A stretch of 64,000 bases of DNA from Pontivivens ytuae (lineage in GTDB: Bacteria > Pseudomonadota > Alphaproteobacteria > Rhodobacterales > Rhodobacteraceae): the NCBI RefSeq assembly GCF_015679265.1, contig NZ_CP064942.1:3204001-3268000 (forward strand), given 5' to 3'. Below the pieces are notes generated by a model. The model was not told the DNA's origin, made no database searches, and was given only the letters and a program-made list of their open reading frames with translations. The translations under genes were made by a program, and so were the position numbers. Below, one piece after another: positions 9,253-18,885 of this stretch (its first letter is position 1; every line of letters begins with the position of its first letter).

Positions 9253-10602
9253 TCAGTTCTCGAAGTTGGTGGCGAGCCACTTCTCCAGCCAATGGATATT
9301 GTAGTCGCCCGTCTGAACCCCCTCGGCCCGCAGCAGCGCGTGAAAGAGCGGAAGCGTCGTGTCGATCCCTTCCACCACGAACTCGCTGAGGGCCCGGTCG
9401 AGTCGGGCGAGCGCTTCGCGCCGATCCTTGCCGTGAACGATCAGCTTGCCAATAAGACTGTCGTAGTAGGGCGGGATTCGATACCCGGCATAAATGGCAC
9501 TATCCATGCGCACACCCAGTCCCCCGGGGGCATGGAACGCCTTGATATCACCGGGAGAAGGCCGGAAATCCGGCAGTTTTTCCGCGTTGATGCGACATTC
9601 GATCGCGTGGCCGTGGGGCACCAGGTCTTCCTGCTTGAAGGACATGGGCTGGCCGGCGGCGACGCGAATCTGCTCCTGCACGAGGTCCACGCCGTAGATC
9701 GCCTCCGTCACCGGGTGCTCGACCTGCAAGCGGGTGTTCATCTCGATGAAGTAGAACTCGCCGTTCTCGTAGAGGAACTCGATGGTGCCGGCGCCGATAT
9801 AGTTGATCGCCGCGACCGCATCCGCGCAGGTCTTGCCGATCCTCGCGCGCGTTTCCGCATCGATGACGGGGGAGGGCGCCTCCTCGAAGACCTTCTGGTG
9901 GCGGCGCTGTAGCGAGCAGTCCCGCTCACCCAGATGCACGGCATTGCCGCGCCCGTCGCCGAAGACCTGGACCTCGATGTGGCGGGGCAGCTGGAGGTAC
10001 TTCTCGATATAGACCGCATCGTCGCCGAAGGCGGCCTTCGCCTCGGACCGGGCCGACTGGAAGGCGACGTCGAGATCCTCGGGCGACAGGGCCACCTTCA
10101 TCCCACGACCGCCGCCACCGGCGGCCGCCTTTATGATCACCGGGAAGCCCATCTCCTCCGCGATCTTGCGCGCCTCCTCCAGCGTGCCGACGCCGCCGTC
10201 GGAGCCGGGAACGCAAGGCACGCCGAGCCGCTTCATCGTCTCCTTCGCCGCGATCTTGTCGCCCATCACGTTGATGTGGTCCGCGGACGGCCCGATGAAG
10301 GTGATGCCGTGATCCGCCACGATCTGGGAGAAGCTGGCGTTCTCGCTCAGGAAGCCGTAGCCGGGATGGACCGCGTCTGCCCCCGTGATCTCGCAGGCGG
10401 AGATGATGTTGGGGATGGAGAGGTAGCTTTGCGCCCCCGCGGGCGGGCCGATGCACACGCTCTCGTCGGCCATGCGCACATGCATCGCGTCGCTGTCGGC
10501 GGTGGAGTGCACCGCGACGGTCTGGATGCCCATTTCCTTGCACGCGCGGTGGATGCGCAGCGCGATCTCGCCCCGGTTGGCGATCAGGACCTTCTTGAAC
10601 AT
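9253..10602 (-). CDS. accC: Acetyl-CoA carboxylase, biotin carboxylase subunit
   Basis: 449 residues, typical length. The N-terminal fold opens [20 protein letters not shown]. The ATP-grasp glycine loop ([12 protein letters not shown]) and the catalytic [15 protein letters not shown] and [14 protein letters not shown] blocks are all present. AccC carboxylates the biotin on AccB, encoded 7 bp upstream, as the first step of fatty-acid synthesis. The accB-accC-aat order on the minus strand implies a single operon. Confidence 0.98.
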   Translation of the reverse strand: MFKKVLIANRGEIALRIHRACKEMGIQTVAVHSTADSDAMHVRMADESVCIGPPAGAQSYLSIPNIISACEITGADAVHPGYGFLSENASFSQIVADHGITFIGPSADHINVMGDKIAAKETMKRLGVPCVPGSDGGVGTLEEARKIAEEMGFPVIIKAAAGGGGRGMKVALSPEDLDVAFQSARSEAKAAFGDDAVYIEKYLQLPRHIEVQVFGDGRGNAVHLGERDCSLQRRHQKVFEEAPSPVIDAETRARIGKTCADAVAAINYIGAGTIEFLYENGEFYFIEMNTRLQVEHPVTEAIYGVDLVQEQIRVAAGQPMSFKQEDLVPHGHAIECRINAEKLPDFRPSPGDIKAFHAPGGLGVRMDSAIYAGYRIPPYYDSLIGKLIVHGKDRREALARLDRALSEFVVEGIDTTLPLFHALLRAEGVQTGDYNIHWLEKWLATNFEN

Positions 10603-10609
10603 GGGCGCC

Positions 10610-11104
10610 TCACTCGATCACGACGAGGGGGGCGCCGAACTCCACGGGTTCGCCATCGCCGACGAGGATGCGGCTCACCTTGCCTGCACGGGGCGAGGGG
10701 ATCTGGTTCATCGTCTTCATGGCTTCGATGATGAGCAGGGTCTGCCCCTCGCTCACCTGGTCGCCCACGGCGACGAAGGGGGAGGCGCCGGGCTCGGCCT
10801 GCAGGTAGACAGTGCCGACCATGGGCGAGGTCACCGCACCGGGATGCTGGGCGGGATCGGCGGCGGCCGCGGGCTCTGCGGCCGGGGCAGCGGCGGCAGC
10901 GGGCGCGGGGGCAGGCGCCGCAGCGACAGGCATGGGCGCCGGGGCGGCCACCATCTGCTGGACCATCTGGCGCGTCACCCGCACCTCGAGCTCGTTGTCC
11001 TCGCCGAATTTGCGTTCGACCTCGATCTCGGTCAGGTCGCTGTCCTTCAGAAGCTCCGCGAGCGCCTTGATAAAGGCGATGTCCGCTTCGTAGGTGTTGC
11101 CCAT
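10610..11104 (-). CDS. accB: Acetyl-CoA carboxylase biotin carboxyl carrier protein
   Basis: 164 residues from ATG 11104 (GAGGA behind it); a longer frame to 11173 is less likely. The N-terminal helical part ([13 protein letters not shown]) leads to an Ala/Pro-rich linker at about 52-90, then the biotinyl domain. Lys130 in [10 protein letters not shown] is the biotin site. It carries carboxybiotin between AccC and the carboxyltransferase. Confidence 0.97.
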   Translation of the reverse strand: MGNTYEADIAFIKALAELLKDSDLTEIEVERKFGEDNELEVRVTRQMVQQMVAAPAPMPVAAAPAPAPAAAAAPAAEPAAAADPAQHPGAVTSPMVGTVYLQAEPGASPFVAVGDQVSEGQTLLIIEAMKTMNQIPSPRAGKVSRILVGDGEPVEFGAPLVVIE

Positions 11105-11236
11105 AGGTTCCTCGCAAGTTGCCCACACCGGACGGGAGGCCCGGCGGCCCCGGCGTTGCGGGGCGACGTTCAAGATGGACCGTCTATACGTGGTCGTGAC
11201 GTAGCGTGAAAGGGCGATCCGTCACTTGGAAGGGGG

Positions 11237-12055
11237 CTATTGCCCGACGCGCCGGACCAGCTCCACCGTCTCCTGCATCCGCGGGAGCGGCATGTATCCG
11301 CGCACGACCGTGTCGCCGATCACGAAGGTCGGCGTGCCGGAGATGTTGAGCGCACCGGCCAGGGTCCGGATCTCCGCGATCTGGCGCTCGACCTCGCGGC
11401 CGTCCATGTCCTCGCGCATCGCGGCGACGTCTGCGCCGGAGCGTTCGGCGAGCCGGTCGATGATCTGGTCGTTGAGCCGCCCGCCAAAGCGCATGAGCGC
11501 GTCGTTGAATTCCTTGTAGACATCGGGCCCGTCATTCTCGAGCACCGAGAGCGTCGCCTGCGCCGCTGTCATGCTCATCGGCCCCAGGATCGGCAGCTCC
11601 TTCACGATGTAGCGGATGTTGCCGTCCTGCTCGACCAGCGTGACCACCTCGTCATGGGCGCGCTTGCAGAAGCCGCACTGGTAGTCGATGAACTCCACGA
11701 TGGTCACGTCGCCTTCGGGGTTGCCGCCCACATAGGAGAAGCCGTCGTTGAAGAGCGCGTCGGCATTGTTGCGCACCATGTCGATCTCGGCCGCCTGGGC
11801 GTCGGCCTGCTGCCGCGCCTCGATCAGGCCCACCATCTCCATGACGATTTCGGGGTTCGAGAGGAGGTAGGCGCGGATCTCGGTGTGCAGCGCCTCGCGC
11901 GTCTCGCCGTCGAAAGCGTCGCTCACGGCGGCACTGACCCGCGCCTCGCTCTGCGGCGGACGTGGTGGCTCCGCGCCCGGCGCGGTCCACAGACCCACCG
12001 CGGTTGCGCCTGCCAGTACGGCCACGCCGGCCACGGTCCAGAACTGTCCACTCAT
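11237..12055 (-). CDS. DsbA-family thiol-disulfide oxidoreductase
   Basis: 272 residues. An N-terminal hydrophobic segment (VAGVAVLAGATAVGLWTA) acts as signal or anchor. A helical region with EALHTEIRAYLLSNPEIVMEMV is followed by the thioredoxin fold with active site Cys-Gly-Phe-Cys (FIDYQCGFCKRAHDE) and cis-Pro TPTFVIGD. This architecture resembles the Com1/ScsC-like DsbA group. It is periplasmic and oxidises or isomerises disulfides. It follows the M48 protease gene by one base, so both form an envelope quality-control unit. Confidence 0.88.
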   Translation of the reverse strand: MSGQFWTVAGVAVLAGATAVGLWTAPGAEPPRPPQSEARVSAAVSDAFDGETREALHTEIRAYLLSNPEIVMEMVGLIEARQQADAQAAEIDMVRNNADALFNDGFSYVGGNPEGDVTIVEFIDYQCGFCKRAHDEVVTLVEQDGNIRYIVKELPILGPMSMTAAQATLSVLENDGPDVYKEFNDALMRFGGRLNDQIIDRLAERSGADVAAMREDMDGREVERQIAEIRTLAGALNISGTPTFVIGDTVVRGYMPLPRMQETVELVRRVGQ

Positions 12056-12056
12056 C

Positions 12057-13382
12057 TCAACCCCCTCGTGCCCGTTCCACGACGGTCAGAATTTCCTGTG
12101 CCCTTATCCATTCGGGCGAGCCCTGGGGCAAGCCTTCCATGGCGATCCGGGCAAAGCGTTCCGCATCGGGCGCGGAGCCCGACAGCGCGAACCGCTCTGC
12201 GGTGTAAAGTGCGGCCTGTGGCTGGTTGCCGGCGCGCGCATGCGCCTCCGCCAATGCGCGGAGCGAGACCGGCGTGCCGAGCGCCCCTTCCCGAGCGCGG
12301 CTCAGCTCCTGCAGCGCGCGGGCATTCGCCTCGGGCGTGTTGAGTGCGAGCAGAGCCCGGCCGAGCCCCGCGCGCAGCAGCGCCGCATCGGGTCGCAGCG
12401 CGAGTGCGCGCTCGTAGGGGCCGACCGCGCCGCGCGCATCGCCGCTTTCCAGCCGGAACTGGCCCTTCAGCTCATGCAGCCACGGATTGTTCGGCTCCAG
12501 TGCGATCGCCGCGTCGATCTCCCGATCCGCGCCCGCCGGGTCCGGCAGGCGGTGCAACGCGATTGCCCGCTGGATGCGCGCGGGCATGTCGTTGCGCCCC
12601 GACACGCGGTCGAGCGCGCTTTGCGGCGGCCGGATGAAGCCGTCGAACTTCGCCTGCATCCGCGCATAGGCCTCCGCCGTGGGCGAGGGCACCGGCGTTC
12701 CCGCGCGGGAGGAGACGGCGGCGCTGCGCTCCAGCAGCGTCATCCGCTCGCTCGACAGCGGGTGGGTCAGCACATAGGGGTCGATCCGCTCGGTCGAGAG
12801 CAGCTCCTGCCCGCGGAAGAGGCCGAGCGTGTCCACCGCCGCCGTCGGATCGATCCCGGCGGCCTCAAGGATGCGGATCGAGCTCTGATCCGCGCTCGCC
12901 TCCTGCGACCGGCTGAAGGCGAGCTGCCCCCGTTGCTGCGCGCGTTGCGAGCCCTGCGCGATGAAGATCCCGGCCTCCGGCGAGCCCGCCGCCCCTGCGA
13001 GGATCCCCAGCGCCACGCCCGCCAGAGAGACCCGGCCCGACTGCGAGGCGGCGACGCTGCGCTGCGCCACATGGCCGCTCACGACATGCCCGATCTCGTG
13101 CGCGAGCACCGCCTGCAGCATGTCGGCCCGGCCCAGCCGCTGGATCAGCCCGGCGTTGACGAAGATGTCGCCGCCCCCGGTGACGAAGGCGTTCATCTCG
13201 CGGCTGTTGACGATATGGACCTTGATGCTGCTGTTCGGCAGGCCCGCGGCGGAGACCAGCGGCTCGGTCAGCCGGTTCAGCGTCTCCTCGATCTCCGCAT
13301 CGCGGATGAGGCCCTGCGCCTGGACGGGCAGGCCCGCGAGCGCCGTGATGGCCGCGAGCGCCAAACCGAGAAGTGCGCGCAT
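12057..13382 (-). CDS. M48-family metalloprotease with TPR region (BepA-like)
   Basis: 441 residues from ATG 13382, which starts a clear signal peptide (MRALLGLALAAITALAG); a longer frame to 13481 has no signal. The zinc protease site is LAHEIGHVVSGH, with downstream EASADQSSI supplying the third ligand. The C-terminal half is TPR-like (NNPWLHELKGQFRLESGDAR). This is the layout of BepA/YfgC, which handles outer-membrane protein assembly in the periplasm. Co-transcribed with the DsbA-like gene. Confidence 0.87.
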   Translation of the reverse strand: MRALLGLALAAITALAGLPVQAQGLIRDAEIEETLNRLTEPLVSAAGLPNSSIKVHIVNSREMNAFVTGGGDIFVNAGLIQRLGRADMLQAVLAHEIGHVVSGHVAQRSVAASQSGRVSLAGVALGILAGAAGSPEAGIFIAQGSQRAQQRGQLAFSRSQEASADQSSIRILEAAGIDPTAAVDTLGLFRGQELLSTERIDPYVLTHPLSSERMTLLERSAAVSSRAGTPVPSPTAEAYARMQAKFDGFIRPPQSALDRVSGRNDMPARIQRAIALHRLPDPAGADREIDAAIALEPNNPWLHELKGQFRLESGDARGAVGPYERALALRPDAALLRAGLGRALLALNTPEANARALQELSRAREGALGTPVSLRALAEAHARAGNQPQAALYTAERFALSGSAPDAERFARIAMEGLPQGSPEWIRAQEILTVVERARGG

Positions 13383-13468
13383 GACCGTCCTCGCATCTGA
13401 CCCTTGACCCGGGCGGAGCGCGCTCCGACAACCGGACCCTGAACTGACGTCGAGGGTAGGGGCAGGGG

Positions 13469-14611
13469 ATGCGCACATCAAGCCGCGGTGCGGTCGATAG
13501 TTTCATTGTGATGGACGTGATGGAGGCCGCCCGCGCCGCCGAGGCCGAGGGCCGCGACATCGTCCGGATGGAGGTCGGCCAACCCGGCACGCCCGCCCCC
13601 GCCGCGGCCCGCGCGGCGCTGGCCCGCGCCATGGAGGCCGGGCCCCTCGGCTACACCGTCGCCATGGGCCTGCCGGAGCTGCGCGCGCGCATCGCCCGGC
13701 TTTACGCCGACTGGTACGGGTTGGAGCTCGATCCCGCCCGCGTCGTGGTGACGGCGGGCGCCTCGGCAGGCTTCATCCTCGCCTTCCTCGCGATGTTCGA
13801 CGCGGGCGAGCGGGTGGGCATCGCTGATCCGGGCTATCCGAGCTATCGCAACATCCTGCGCGGCCTCGACCTGGTGCCCGAGCGCATCGAGGGCACGCTC
13901 GCCAACCGCTTCCAGCCGACGCCCGCGGATGTGCACCCGGGCCTTGCGGGGCTGCTCGTCGCCAGCCCCGCGAACCCTACGGGCTCGATGCTCGACCGGC
14001 CTGCGCTCGCGGCACTGGTCGAGGCTTGCGCCGCGCACGACGTCGCCTTCATCTCCGACGAGATCTACCATGGCATCCAGTTCGCGGGCCGCCCCGTGAC
14101 CGCGCTGGAGGTGAGCGACGAGGCGGTCATCATCAACTCCTTCTCCAAGTATTTCTCCATGACTGGTTGGCGGCTGGGCTGGATGGTGGTGCCTGAGGGG
14201 CTGATCCGGCAGGTCGAGCGGCTCGCCCAGAACCTCTTCATCTGCCCCACCCATGCGAGCCAGGTGGCCGCTCTCGCCGCCCTCGACGCGACCGACGAGC
14301 TGGAGGCAAACGCCGCCGTCTACGCCGCCAATCGCGCCCTGATCGTGGAGGCGCTGCCCAAGGCGGGCTTTCTCAAGATCGCCCCGCCCGACGGCGCCTT
14401 CTACGCCTATGCCGAACTGCCGGAGGGGATGGAGGACAGCCGCGCCTTCTGCGCCCGCCTGCTGGCGGAGGCGGGGGTGGCGGCGACACCGGGCCTCGAC
14501 TTCGACCCGGTGCGCGGCCACCGGACCGTCCGCTTCTCCTATGCCGGCCCCACGGACCGGGTCGAAGAGGGCCTGCGCCGGATCGCGGCCTTCATGGCGG
14601 GCGAAAGCTGA
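13469..14611 (+). CDS. PLP-dependent aminotransferase, class I/II
   Basis: 380 residues. Fold-type I features are the substrate-loop MEVGQPGTPAP, PANPTGSMLDRPAL, the FISDEIYHG Asp and the Schiff-base lysine in NSFSKYFSMTGWRLGW. The C-terminal Arg lies in GHRTVRFSYA. Its specificity is unclear; aspartate, aromatic or alanine-type activity is possible. It is divergent from the M48 protease with 86 bp between starts and ends in a double-palindrome. Confidence 0.88.
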   Translation: MRTSSRGAVDSFIVMDVMEAARAAEAEGRDIVRMEVGQPGTPAPAAARAALARAMEAGPLGYTVAMGLPELRARIARLYADWYGLELDPARVVVTAGASAGFILAFLAMFDAGERVGIADPGYPSYRNILRGLDLVPERIEGTLANRFQPTPADVHPGLAGLLVASPANPTGSMLDRPALAALVEACAAHDVAFISDEIYHGIQFAGRPVTALEVSDEAVIINSFSKYFSMTGWRLGWMVVPEGLIRQVERLAQNLFICPTHASQVAALAALDATDELEANAAVYAANRALIVEALPKAGFLKIAPPDGAFYAYAELPEGMEDSRAFCARLLAEAGVAATPGLDFDPVRGHRTVRFSYAGPTDRVEEGLRRIAAFMAGES

Positions 14612-14662
14612 AGAATTTTCGTCCGAAAATTCTGTGCGAAAATCTTCGGAGCGAAGATTTTC
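14612..14662. repeat. Two tandem perfect palindromes, terminator-like
   Basis: Immediately after the aminotransferase TGA, AGAATTTTCG/CGAAAATTCT (14612-14621/14624-14633) and GAAAATCTTCG/CGAAGATTTTC (14638-14648/14652-14662) are perfect inverted repeats sharing the TTTTC/GAAAA theme. A similar element follows the fpr gene (28951-28999). They probably end transcription in both directions and belong to a dispersed family. Confidence 0.65.
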
Positions 14663-14747
14663 CGGGCTCCGCCTGCACTGCGGTGCAACATGAGCCTCTT
14701 GCCGTAGCGTCCGCAGACCGGCAGTCTGCGCGGCAGGAGGCAGCCTC

Positions 14748-15338
14748 ATGACCCGTCCCCCCACGCTCGGCCACAACCGCGGACCCGCCCTCGAGCCCGG
14801 CGCCGGATGGCGCGGCTATTGCTGGCGGCGCGCCAAGGCCGACCTGCGCCCGGCGCGCGTTCCGATCGAGATGGTGCGCGTGCGGATGCGCCGCGCGCGC
14901 GAGCTGGGGCTCACCTATCCGCAATACGCCTCGATCCTCGCCGGCACCGGCCGCGACGTGATGGCGTTCCTCTACACCGTCGAAGGCCTGCAGATCCGCC
15001 TCTCCCGCCAGCTTCGCCTGCCGCCGGAGGTCGCGGCCAAGCTGCCGGAGATCAAGGGGGCGGCCCAGATCGCCTTCGCCCCGTCCGGCGAGGTGCCGCA
15101 GGACTTCGCCGCCGAGCTCTCGCAGGTCGCCCGCACGCCGCTCACCGCCCACGCCATGCAGCCCGACGCGCCTGGCTGGGGCGCCGCGCGCCGCGCCATC
15201 CGCGCAGCACTCGACCCCGCCAGGCTGCCTTCGAACGCCGTTGTCCTGATCGGCGGCCCGGCGGAGCAGGAGGGCTGGGCCGAAGCCGCCTCCATGGCGC
15301 GCTACCTGCCCACCGACACCTTCTTCGCGCCGAGCTGA
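14748..15338 (+). CDS. Conserved hypothetical protein, LGHNRGP N-terminus
   Basis: 196 residues; family not named. It opens TLGHNRGPAL, a motif I associate with several small Rhodobacterales proteins. A basic helical stretch (YCWRRAKADLRP, EMVRVRMRRARELG) leads into LTYPQYASILAGTGRDVMAFLYT, which could be a helix-turn-helix. The C-terminus has a small strand-rich part (SNAVVLIGGPAEQEGW). It may be a DNA- or RNA-associated protein. It ends 5 bp before the KefF-like gene, suggesting one transcript with the potassium-efflux genes. Confidence 0.7.
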   Translation: MTRPPTLGHNRGPALEPGAGWRGYCWRRAKADLRPARVPIEMVRVRMRRARELGLTYPQYASILAGTGRDVMAFLYTVEGLQIRLSRQLRLPPEVAAKLPEIKGAAQIAFAPSGEVPQDFAAELSQVARTPLTAHAMQPDAPGWGAARRAIRAALDPARLPSNAVVLIGGPAEQEGWAEAASMARYLPTDTFFAPS

Positions 15339-15343
15339 GGCGC

Positions 15344-15946
15344 ATGGCTCGCGTCCTCGTCCTGCACGCCCATCCGGGCCAGCGGCACTCCGCGGTCAAC
15401 CGGGCCATGCTGCGGGCGGCGCGGGAGATCGACGGCATCACCGTCGTAGACCTCTACGCCGCCTATCCTCGCTTCAAGATCGACGTGGATGCCGAGCAGA
15501 AGCGCCTGGGCGAGCACGACGTCATCGTCTTCCAGTTCCCGTTCTACTGGTACTCCACCCCCTCGCTGCTGAAGGAGTGGCAGGACCTCGTCCTTGAGTA
15601 CGGCTGGGCCTACGGGCCGCGGGGCAACGCCCTGCGCGGCAAGGTGCTGCAACTCGCCCTGACCACCGGCGGCTCGGACCATTCCTACTCGGCGGAGGGG
15701 CACAACCGCTTCTCGCTGCGCCAGCTCACCACGCCGCTGGAGCAGACCGCGGACCTGTGCGGCCTGACCTTCGCGCCGCCCTTCGTTCTTTTCGCCGCCC
15801 ACCACGCACGCGAGGACGGGCGGCAGGCGCAGCATGTGGAGGCGTGGCGCGCGCTCCTCACCGCCCACCGGGACGACCGGTTCGACATGGGCAGCCGCGA
15901 GCCCGTCATCGGCATCGGGACCGTCCCGGTGATGGAGAGGGGCTGA
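15344..15946 (+). CDS. KefF-like NAD(P)H oxidoreductase (flavodoxin fold)
   Basis: 200 residues. The N-terminus LVLHAHPGQRHSAVN is the FMN-binding loop of the NQO1/KefF family, followed by FQFPFYWYSTPSLLKEWQD and the LTTGGSDHSYSAEGHN loop. KefF proteins bind the cytoplasmic domain of KefC and stimulate its glutathione-adduct-gated activity, while also reducing quinones. The stop is followed 3 bases later by the antiporter ATG, which strongly supports this role. Confidence 0.88.
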   Translation: MARVLVLHAHPGQRHSAVNRAMLRAAREIDGITVVDLYAAYPRFKIDVDAEQKRLGEHDVIVFQFPFYWYSTPSLLKEWQDLVLEYGWAYGPRGNALRGKVLQLALTTGGSDHSYSAEGHNRFSLRQLTTPLEQTADLCGLTFAPPFVLFAAHHAREDGRQAQHVEAWRALLTAHRDDRFDMGSREPVIGIGTVPVMERG

Positions 15947-15949
15947 GCG

Positions 15950-17836
15950 ATGGACGACTTCCTCCTCCAGGCCGTGGTCTACCTGGGCGCCGCCGTCGTG
16001 GCGGTGCCGGTCGCCGCGCGCCTCGGCCTCGGCTCCGTCCTCGGCTATCTGATTGCGGGGGTGATGATCGGTCCGCTCCTCGGCCTCGTGGGGTCGGAGA
16101 CAGAGGATCTCCAGCATTTCGCCGAGTTCGGCGTCGTCATGATGCTGTTCCTCGTGGGGCTGGAGCTCGAGCCCAAGGCGTTGTGGGAGATGCGCTCCCG
16201 CCTCCTCGGCCTCGGCGGCTTGCAGGTGGGGCTGACCACGGCCGCCGTCATGGGGGCCGCGATGACGCTGGGCCAGCCGTGGTCCGTGGGCCTTGCGATC
16301 GGCATGGTCTTCGCCATGTCCTCCACCGCGATCGTGCTGCAGACCTTGGGGGAGAAGGGGCTCATCAAGTCCGATGGCGGGCAGGCGAGCTTCTCCGTCC
16401 TGCTCACGCAGGACATCGCCGTGATCCCCATGTTCGCGATCCTGCCGCTTCTGGCGTTGCCGGAGCTTGCCGCCGGTCATCATGAGGAGGGCCATGGCGG
16501 TGCCGACATGCTGGCGGGGCTCGCGGGCTGGCAGGTCGCCCTCGTCAACATCGCCGCCGTCGCCTGGGTCATCGTCGGCGGCCACTACATCTCCCGCCCC
16601 GTCTTCCGCTTCGTCGCGTCGATCCGTCTGCGCGAGGCGTTTACCGCCACTGCACTGTTTCTGGTGATCCTGACCGCGGAGGTGATGACTTTGGTCGGCC
16701 TCAGCCCCGCGCTCGGCACGTTCCTCGCCGGAGTGGTGCTCGCCAACTCCGAGTTCCGACACGAGCTTGAAAGCGATATCGAGCCGTTCAAGGGCCTCCT
16801 GCTCGGCCTCTTCTTCATCACGGTCGGGGCGGGCATCGATTTCGGGCTGCTCTTCGGAAGCCTCCTGCCGATCCTCGCCATGACTGTGGGGCTGATGGTG
16901 ATCAAGGCGGGTGTGCTGCTGATCCTCGCCCGGATCTTCAAGGTCACCGGCACCGACAAGTGGTTGCTCGCCCTCGGCCTCGCGCAGGCGGGCGAGTTCG
17001 GCTTCGTGCTCCTGTCCTTCACGGTGCAGAACGCCGTGATCCCGGAGCCGCTCTCCGACACGCTGCTCCTGATCGTGGCGCTGTCGATGCTGCTGACGCC
17101 GCTCCTCTTCATCCTCTACGAACGCGCGATCCTGCCGCGCAGCGCCGATGCGCAGGCCGAGCGGGACGAGGACGTGCCCGACACCGCCCCCGCCATCATC
17201 GCGGGCGTCGGCCGCTTCGGCCAGGTGGTCAACCGCATCCTGCTCGCCGCGGGTTACCGCACCGTCGTGCTCGACCACCAGGCCGACTACATCGACCGGT
17301 TGCGCATCTTCGGCATCCGCTCGTTCTACGGCGATGCTTCGCGGCCCGACCTGCTGCTCGCCGCGGGGCTGCACGAGGCACGCGTCCTCGTGGTCGCCGT
17401 CGACGATCCCGACCGTGCGCTGGAGATCGTGGATTTCGCCCGGCGCGAGGTGCCGAACCTCCACATCATCGCCCGCGCCCACGACCGGCTGGAGGTCTAC
17501 AAGCTCTATGCTGCGGGGGCCAACGACATCGTGCGCGAGACCTTCGACAGCTCGGTGCGCGCGGGGCGCTACGCGCTCGAAAGCTTCGGCATGCACCCGT
17601 TCGAGGCGGAGCGGACCACGACCTTCTTCGTCGAGCAGGATCTGCGCAACCTGCGCGAGCTCGCCCCGCTATATGATCCCGACATCCCGCCGTCCCAGAA
17701 CCCGGCCTATGTCGAGAAGGCCAAGGAAGTCGGCGCCCGCCTCGAACGCGAGCTGCGCGCCAAGGGCGAGGACGGTTCCGCCCAGCTCCAGCGCGGCTGG
17801 ATGACACCGGGCCACCGCGACGACGAGGACGACTGA
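15950..17836 (+). CDS. CPA2 potassium:proton antiporter, KefB/KefC type
   Basis: 628 residues. About twelve membrane segments cover the first 390 residues, with LGYLIAGVMIGP, the LVGLELEP helix and SSTAIVLQTL characteristic of CPA2. A cytoplasmic RCK-N Rossmann domain follows (IIAGVGRFGQVVNRIL, then YGDASRPDLLLAAG). The C-terminal tail is charged. It exports potassium in exchange for protons, acidifying the cytosol during electrophile stress. The adjacent kefF-like gene indicates glutathione-adduct control. Confidence 0.93.
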   Translation: MDDFLLQAVVYLGAAVVAVPVAARLGLGSVLGYLIAGVMIGPLLGLVGSETEDLQHFAEFGVVMMLFLVGLELEPKALWEMRSRLLGLGGLQVGLTTAAVMGAAMTLGQPWSVGLAIGMVFAMSSTAIVLQTLGEKGLIKSDGGQASFSVLLTQDIAVIPMFAILPLLALPELAAGHHEEGHGGADMLAGLAGWQVALVNIAAVAWVIVGGHYISRPVFRFVASIRLREAFTATALFLVILTAEVMTLVGLSPALGTFLAGVVLANSEFRHELESDIEPFKGLLLGLFFITVGAGIDFGLLFGSLLPILAMTVGLMVIKAGVLLILARIFKVTGTDKWLLALGLAQAGEFGFVLLSFTVQNAVIPEPLSDTLLLIVALSMLLTPLLFILYERAILPRSADAQAERDEDVPDTAPAIIAGVGRFGQVVNRILLAAGYRTVVLDHQADYIDRLRIFGIRSFYGDASRPDLLLAAGLHEARVLVVAVDDPDRALEIVDFARREVPNLHIIARAHDRLEVYKLYAAGANDIVRETFDSSVRAGRYALESFGMHPFEAERTTTFFVEQDLRNLRELAPLYDPDIPPSQNPAYVEKAKEVGARLERELRAKGEDGSAQLQRGWMTPGHRDDEDD

Positions 17837-18252
17837 GCGGGCTCCTGCGCGAAGCGAGCCGGCGCGGCGCCGATCCCGAATCCCCGCCTGAAACGACAGG
17901 ATCAACGGTCTGTGCCACACCGCACATCCGAAGTGACGCGAGCTGACGTTAAGGGAAACGTGTGCTTTTCGACACGATATCGAGACCCGTCATTTCCGGC
18001 CGGTCAGACAACTCTTCTATATGACTGTAAATGCAGGAAAAAAATTCCGGCCCGCGTGAGACGGTCGGACAACAAATTATGAGATTGCAGGACATAGATG
18101 TTTTCGAACCGTCACATTATCCCGACCTGACGCTACGTAAAGTAATTGGCTATCCGCCTGTTTTGGCTCCGAAAATCATATCTGAGTGAATTTTCAGAAA
18201 ACTCAGAACGTTAGAAGATAACAGGGCCGCGGAGAGTGAGGGGAAAACGTTC
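17837..18252. other. AT-richer intergenic region
   Basis: 416 bp with visibly lower GC from about 17940. No gene is seen. TTTTCAGAAAA near 18191 is a small palindrome. The segment ends in GAGGGGAAAA, the ribosome site of the gene at 18253, and must hold its promoter. Confidence 0.5.
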
Positions 18253-18846
18253 ATGAAGGCATTGCCGTTGAAGATCATGGCCTTTGTTGCAGTACTGACG
18301 CTGCTCGTGGTGCATCCACTGATGTCCTGTGGGCATTATCATCACCTGGGATCGGTCAGTATCGATCATCTCGTGCAACACTACCTCGATCCCGACGGCA
18401 TCTTCTTTCACCTTCAGTACGGTTTTCTGATCCTGGCCGCGTGGCTCTTCGGATGGCGCTCCATCCTGATCATGGTGCCCGTCGCGATACTGGCCTGCGT
18501 CTTCGTGGGGCATGAGCCGACGGCCAAGCTTGAAGTTGCGATGCTCTACGTCGTCCTGCTCATCAGCGCACCGACCGTGTTCTCCCTCTTCCAACTTAGG
18601 ACCGATCACGCCGTCCCGTTCGACCGAGTGAAGCTCCACTGGCGCTTCCTGATCGCGGGCGGATTGCTGTCGGCAATCATGTGCACCACGCTGAGCTCGG
18701 TCATCTTCAGCATCGCCAACCAGAGCGGCACTCAGATCACGACGGTGCTCGCCGCCATGGCGGGCAAAGTCGCGGGGCTGTTCGTGGCGATCATCCTGCT
18801 CTGGTTGGTCTTTCGCACCTTCCGTCCCTTCGAGCGGGCGGGATGA
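18253..18846 (+). CDS. Integral membrane protein of unknown function
   Basis: 197 residues with about five or six hydrophobic segments: KIMAFVAVLTLLVVHPLM, FHLQYGFLILAAWLFGW, ILIMVPVAILACVFVG, AMLYVVLLISAPTVFSLF, FLIAGGLLSAIMCTTLSSVIF and a last helix before FRTFRP. Cys26 with His28/His30/His31 (SCGHYHHLG) is a possible metal-binding patch on the periplasmic side. The overall helix pattern resembles membrane sensory domains without an output domain. I do not recognise the family. It starts behind GAGGGG. Confidence 0.7.
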   Translation: MKALPLKIMAFVAVLTLLVVHPLMSCGHYHHLGSVSIDHLVQHYLDPDGIFFHLQYGFLILAAWLFGWRSILIMVPVAILACVFVGHEPTAKLEVAMLYVVLLISAPTVFSLFQLRTDHAVPFDRVKLHWRFLIAGGLLSAIMCTTLSSVIFSIANQSGTQITTVLAAMAGKVAGLFVAIILLWLVFRTFRPFERAG

Positions 18847-18885
18847 TGCGCGGTTCCGAGACGCTACTACAACTTGGATCTAAGG

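Noticed and set aside
15302..17596. Very long minus-strand open frame (764 codons) opposite the KefF/KefC genes
   Set aside because: It is the antisense of well-identified genes; His/Asp/Gln/Arg-rich low-complexity product is typical of high-GC shadow frames. The same applies to long frames opposite davB, cysI, the ABC exporter and the amidohydrolases.
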